This document shows, in pieces, positions 61,137-64,000 of a stretch of 64,000 bases of DNA. The position numbers were made by a program, and so were the translations under genes. How positions within the stretch are numbered: the stretch's first letter is position 1; each line of letters starts with the position of its first letter. Below the pieces are notes generated by a model. It was not told the origin of the DNA, made no database searches, and saw only the letters and a program-made list of their open reading frames with translations. Source of the DNA: Phoronis australis (Eukaryota; Phoronida; Phoronidae); assembly GCA_002633005.1 (NCBI GenBank), contig NMRA01000043.1, positions 664,675 to 728,674 of the forward strand, in the 5' to 3' direction.

Positions 61137-62739
61137 TGGCATAAATATGTGATGAATTAAAAACATCACAGCAAAATTTCATTCACTACTGACTTTGTGA
61201 TGAAAAACATTTATTTTTCATGCAAGATGTCCTGATTAGCCTACTACAATATCCCCAACAATATATCATCTCACCTACTGCGGCACTGCTCAAACCCGCT
61301 GTTTGCGCGCAATATCCCGACAGACCGCGACTTGGAAATGCGGTCAAGTAATGGCGCGCCACTTCAAAGTAGCATATCTGTACCAGATAAGTTTCAGCGA
61401 CCAAGGTGTTTACTTGACAATCAACTTAGACCCTTGGGGTTGTAAAAAGCCCATCGGCTTTGCAATATTCCTTAGGCCCAATGTTCCCCAGAACCGCTAT
61501 TGTCTATTCCGATGTTTCCGTGGCTCGATCTTCCCTAGGCTCGATGTTCCAGGCCCATAGCCATCTTCTCGCAGCCTTTTTTATTCTTCTCTCCATACAA
61601 CCCCCTCCCACTAGCACCAATTTTCATTCCCTAGGCCGCAAGTCGACCACGTAAATCTTTCTGGCTCGATTCTATGGGAAGAATTTTGTTCCAGCTGAAA
61701 CTCACCAATGTAGAAATAAAATCGTTCCGGGTGGCTATACAGGTAGGTGGAAAATATATCTACACAGACAGGCCTACGCTGAGTAGTTTGCCCCAAGAAA
61801 TTGTATCATAATAACATTCCTTACTATTGCAGTCATTTAGTTTCTTATTACCGCAAACATTCACATATAGTATTTGTCTATAACACCTTTGATTTTTTTG
61901 GAAATACGGTAAGCGCCTACTGCTCTACTAAGCTAAGTTTTGAGAAATTTCAATTAAGCACCAGGGCACACAAGAACTGCCAGTGACATTTGTAAAATTT
62001 GTTAACGCCAGCTTGATTGACAATAAGTGAAAAACAAAACTTGGCTTGCATTTTTTATAATTTCAAGATCATACACAAATACACAGTAGCGTAGGCAACA
62101 AATTAACCCTGTGAGGCACACTGTACTTTCCCGGCGCCGCCACACATCCTTGGTAACACGGCAAAATACATTAATTTCCAGAGAACTAAGTCGGTGGAAC
62201 TTCATCAAAATTTAAAGGAGAATTTGACACCTTTCCGTGAGGTATGAGAATTGTTCAAAATCAGAGAGCTTCCCTTCTAAATCAAATTTAGTGTTGGCAA
62301 AACCATCGTCACATTTCTCTGGCTTGATTTTTTCTAATACATGTTTTATCTGGTGCACTGCAGTCGGAAACTAAGTGCGGCAGACGACATCGCAGAAAGC
62401 GGAGGTTCCGAAGGCGGCGTGGTTCCTGAAGTTTGCGAACATGGGAAGAAAATAAAGTGACAAACGAAGAGTTCAAGTATGATTTTGAAGTAAGTCCATC
62501 ACGCAGGAAAATAAATAATTTGTTACTTGTTGTCATAATTCACATTGCCAAACCACCATCTCAGAGGCTGTCGTTGCACTCATTGTTATCGTTGATCTTT
62601 ATCACTAATAATTCAAAAACTCAACTTTCTTCTCTAATAGTTCGTACGGCCAGTTTTGTCTCTGTTAATTCGTACACAAATTTCTCAAGGGAAAAATAGT
62701 TCGTACACTAGTGTACGAACTAATAGAGAAAACACCGTA

Positions 62740-64000
62740 TTCAGTTTTGCAGTTATACATCAAATGCTAAATGCAGAACTGTGGTCGTTTGGCTGTATCA
62801 AACTAAATTACTTCGACAGAAGTTCAACCATGAGCAAATTGTATTGAAATACAAAGAACATTTCATCCTTCAAATATGCATCCCTTTGTACCATGGTTTC
62901 ATGGAGCAAACTGTAATACCTTGATGGAGGTTTGAATGTGTAAACTAACTTATATTTCACCGATCTTGCCAGATTTTTGCCAAACAATTCCGACTTCTGT
63001 CTGTTTACTTTCTGTTGTAATTTAAGCATGGTGCCATGTGCGCTAATTTCACAAAATAAAAGGAACAATTGTGAATTAAAGGTAGTAAATCTAAGAAAAC
63101 TGTTAGTAATCTAAATTTGGAAGTCAACACAAACTTAAAACGAATTTAAAGGGAATTATTGTCTGACTAATACTTGCACTGGCAACTTCGTGGCAACTTG
63201 GAATTTTTCCCAGGTTGACAAACACAATTTGAGAGCGCATTGGCAACCTGCAGGTCACCAAATCGAGCACTGACAGAGATAGGCAAATGACAAGTAGTCA
63301 AAAAGATTCGAGAAGAAATCACAAAGAGCTCTCCATCAAGCAAAGTTTGGTGATTTTTCACTTTCTTATATTTTCTTAGTCTTTTATTTCATTTCTGGCT
63401 CTTATCAACTATGCGAAATCTGTAAGCTTTATTTGTAAGGGCTGTTACTCTATCACAACCCCCATACAGTTTCGTTAGTTTGCCATTTGGTGACCTGAAA
63501 CTTATGGGTGGTAAGCATTTTAAGCCTTCCCAATTGCATAATTTACTGCAGCGTTGAATTTAAATTTAACATTTTTGCGCCTGCCAAAGTTGTCCCTAAG
63601 AATGGAGAACTGTGGACCATAGTCGCAAGAATGGCACTGAGAAAGCCAGCACATGAGAGCCCCAACCCTTAAGGGTGTATGACAAACTGAAACTGGTCCA
63701 GATCAGTGTTGCACCAAATGACTCGGTTTTGAAAATTTTATTTACCCATGAAGGCTCAGTTTGGGAAATTTCATGTGACCAATGAAGGCTGGATTTTACA
63801 AAATCGACGATACCACGAACACAGACATGATGAAGCAGATGAAGGCTCGGTTACTTAGGATTAGGCACCGACAGTGACCACCATCCTACTGGCACCGACA
63901 ATAAGACGGTGGAGCTCCTATAGATGCTTCATACGCCGGAAGCTTTTTGGCAAATTATGTCTTACACTGACTAAAACATCAAAGTCACATTGTTATAAAT
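62740..64000. other. Right flank of the window
   Basis: AT-rich sequence without a supported gene. Short frames near 62.8-63.1 and 63.2-63.4 kb lack splice borders and recognisable domains. In 63.72-63.85 kb a short phrase, GAAGGCTCRGTT or similar, recurs three times, too degenerate to call a repeat array. Confidence 0.4.

Larger units (their letters stand above)
58226..62737. mobile_element. Candidate 4.5 kb TIR element with repeated GTTCGTAC motifs, no recognised transposase
   Basis: The left end (58224-58252, TACGGTGTTTTCTCTATCAG then TTCGTACAC) is the reverse complement of the right end (62711-62739) with one mismatch in 29. TA at 58224-58225 and 62738-62739 would be the target duplication. 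Subterminal GTTCGTAC motifs occur at 58243, 58301, 62639, 62668 (variant) and 62699, and variants at 59735 and 59770. A direct repeat unit (AATAGTTCGTACAGTAGG, then CGAGGGAAAAATAG) occurs near the left end, at 59.73-59.85 kb and near the right end. The right end includes a perfect 26-bp palindrome, 62697-62722. The interior has tandem repeats and a nested CAG-ended element, but no long frame or recognisable transposase. It is probably non-autonomous or decayed. Confidence 0.7.

Noticed and set aside
61303-61560. 85-codon plus-strand frame in a CpG-richer patch
   Set aside because: Its second half is built on a locally repeated phrase (TTCCCTAGGCTCGATGTTCC and similar), and there is no splice or domain support.

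Overview
The window is metazoan genomic DNA. Its genes are interrupted by GT-AG introns, the intergenic space is AT-rich, and it holds eukaryotic transposons of several classes. The gene set (an ACSF2-type acyl-CoA ligase, a flavin monooxygenase, a LAMP lysosomal glycoprotein) and the repeats (CAG-ended MITEs, THAP fragments, Tx1/L1-like and RNase H-bearing LINEs, a pogo/Tigger-like element) suggest a marine invertebrate, perhaps a non-vertebrate deuterostome. I cannot fix the phylum from the sequence alone. No prokaryotic operons, CRISPR arrays or viral genes were seen.

Three multi-exon genes were rebuilt by joining exons in phase. (1) Plus strand, 1517-8445: twelve exons of an ACSF2-like acyl-CoA synthetase, lacking only its N-terminal exons. 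It is frame-intact, but four otherwise conserved adenylation motifs are altered. (2) Minus strand, 17.33-11.74 kb: a complete flavin-containing monooxygenase of 535 residues in six coding exons, with a short non-coding first exon, a TATA box and three inverted CCAAT boxes. (3) Minus strand, 52.4-36.3 kb: a LAMP-family glycoprotein, ten exons seen and signal-peptide exon not found. It carries three luminal LAMP domains rather than the two of vertebrate LAMP1/2. Each domain is built from three exons with the same phase pattern, followed by a transmembrane exon ending in a GYxxV lysosomal sorting tail.

Between genes 2 and 3 (18-34 kb) is a transposon-rich stretch: an internally deleted L1/Tx1-like LINE, a likely Penelope-like fragment, a decayed LINE with RT and RNase H, and a 3.5 kb pogo/Tigger-like element with terminal inverted repeats, TA flanks and a broken transposase. 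A membrane-protein terminal exon lies at 23.5 kb. The LAMP introns hold two broken THAP-finger fragments, a small compact ORF with its own promoter-like and poly(A) signals, a 47-bp minisatellite, a tRNA-derived SINE and MITEs.

Upstream of LAMP, 52.4-58.2 kb has no recognisable exon but includes six CTCF-like motifs within a degenerate repeat. The most unusual object is at 58,226-62,737: about 4.5 kb bounded by 29-bp inverted repeats (one mismatch, TA flanks) with repeated GTTCGTAC subterminal motifs, including a perfect 26-bp palindrome, and no recognisable transposase. This is the best candidate for an undescribed mobile-element family.
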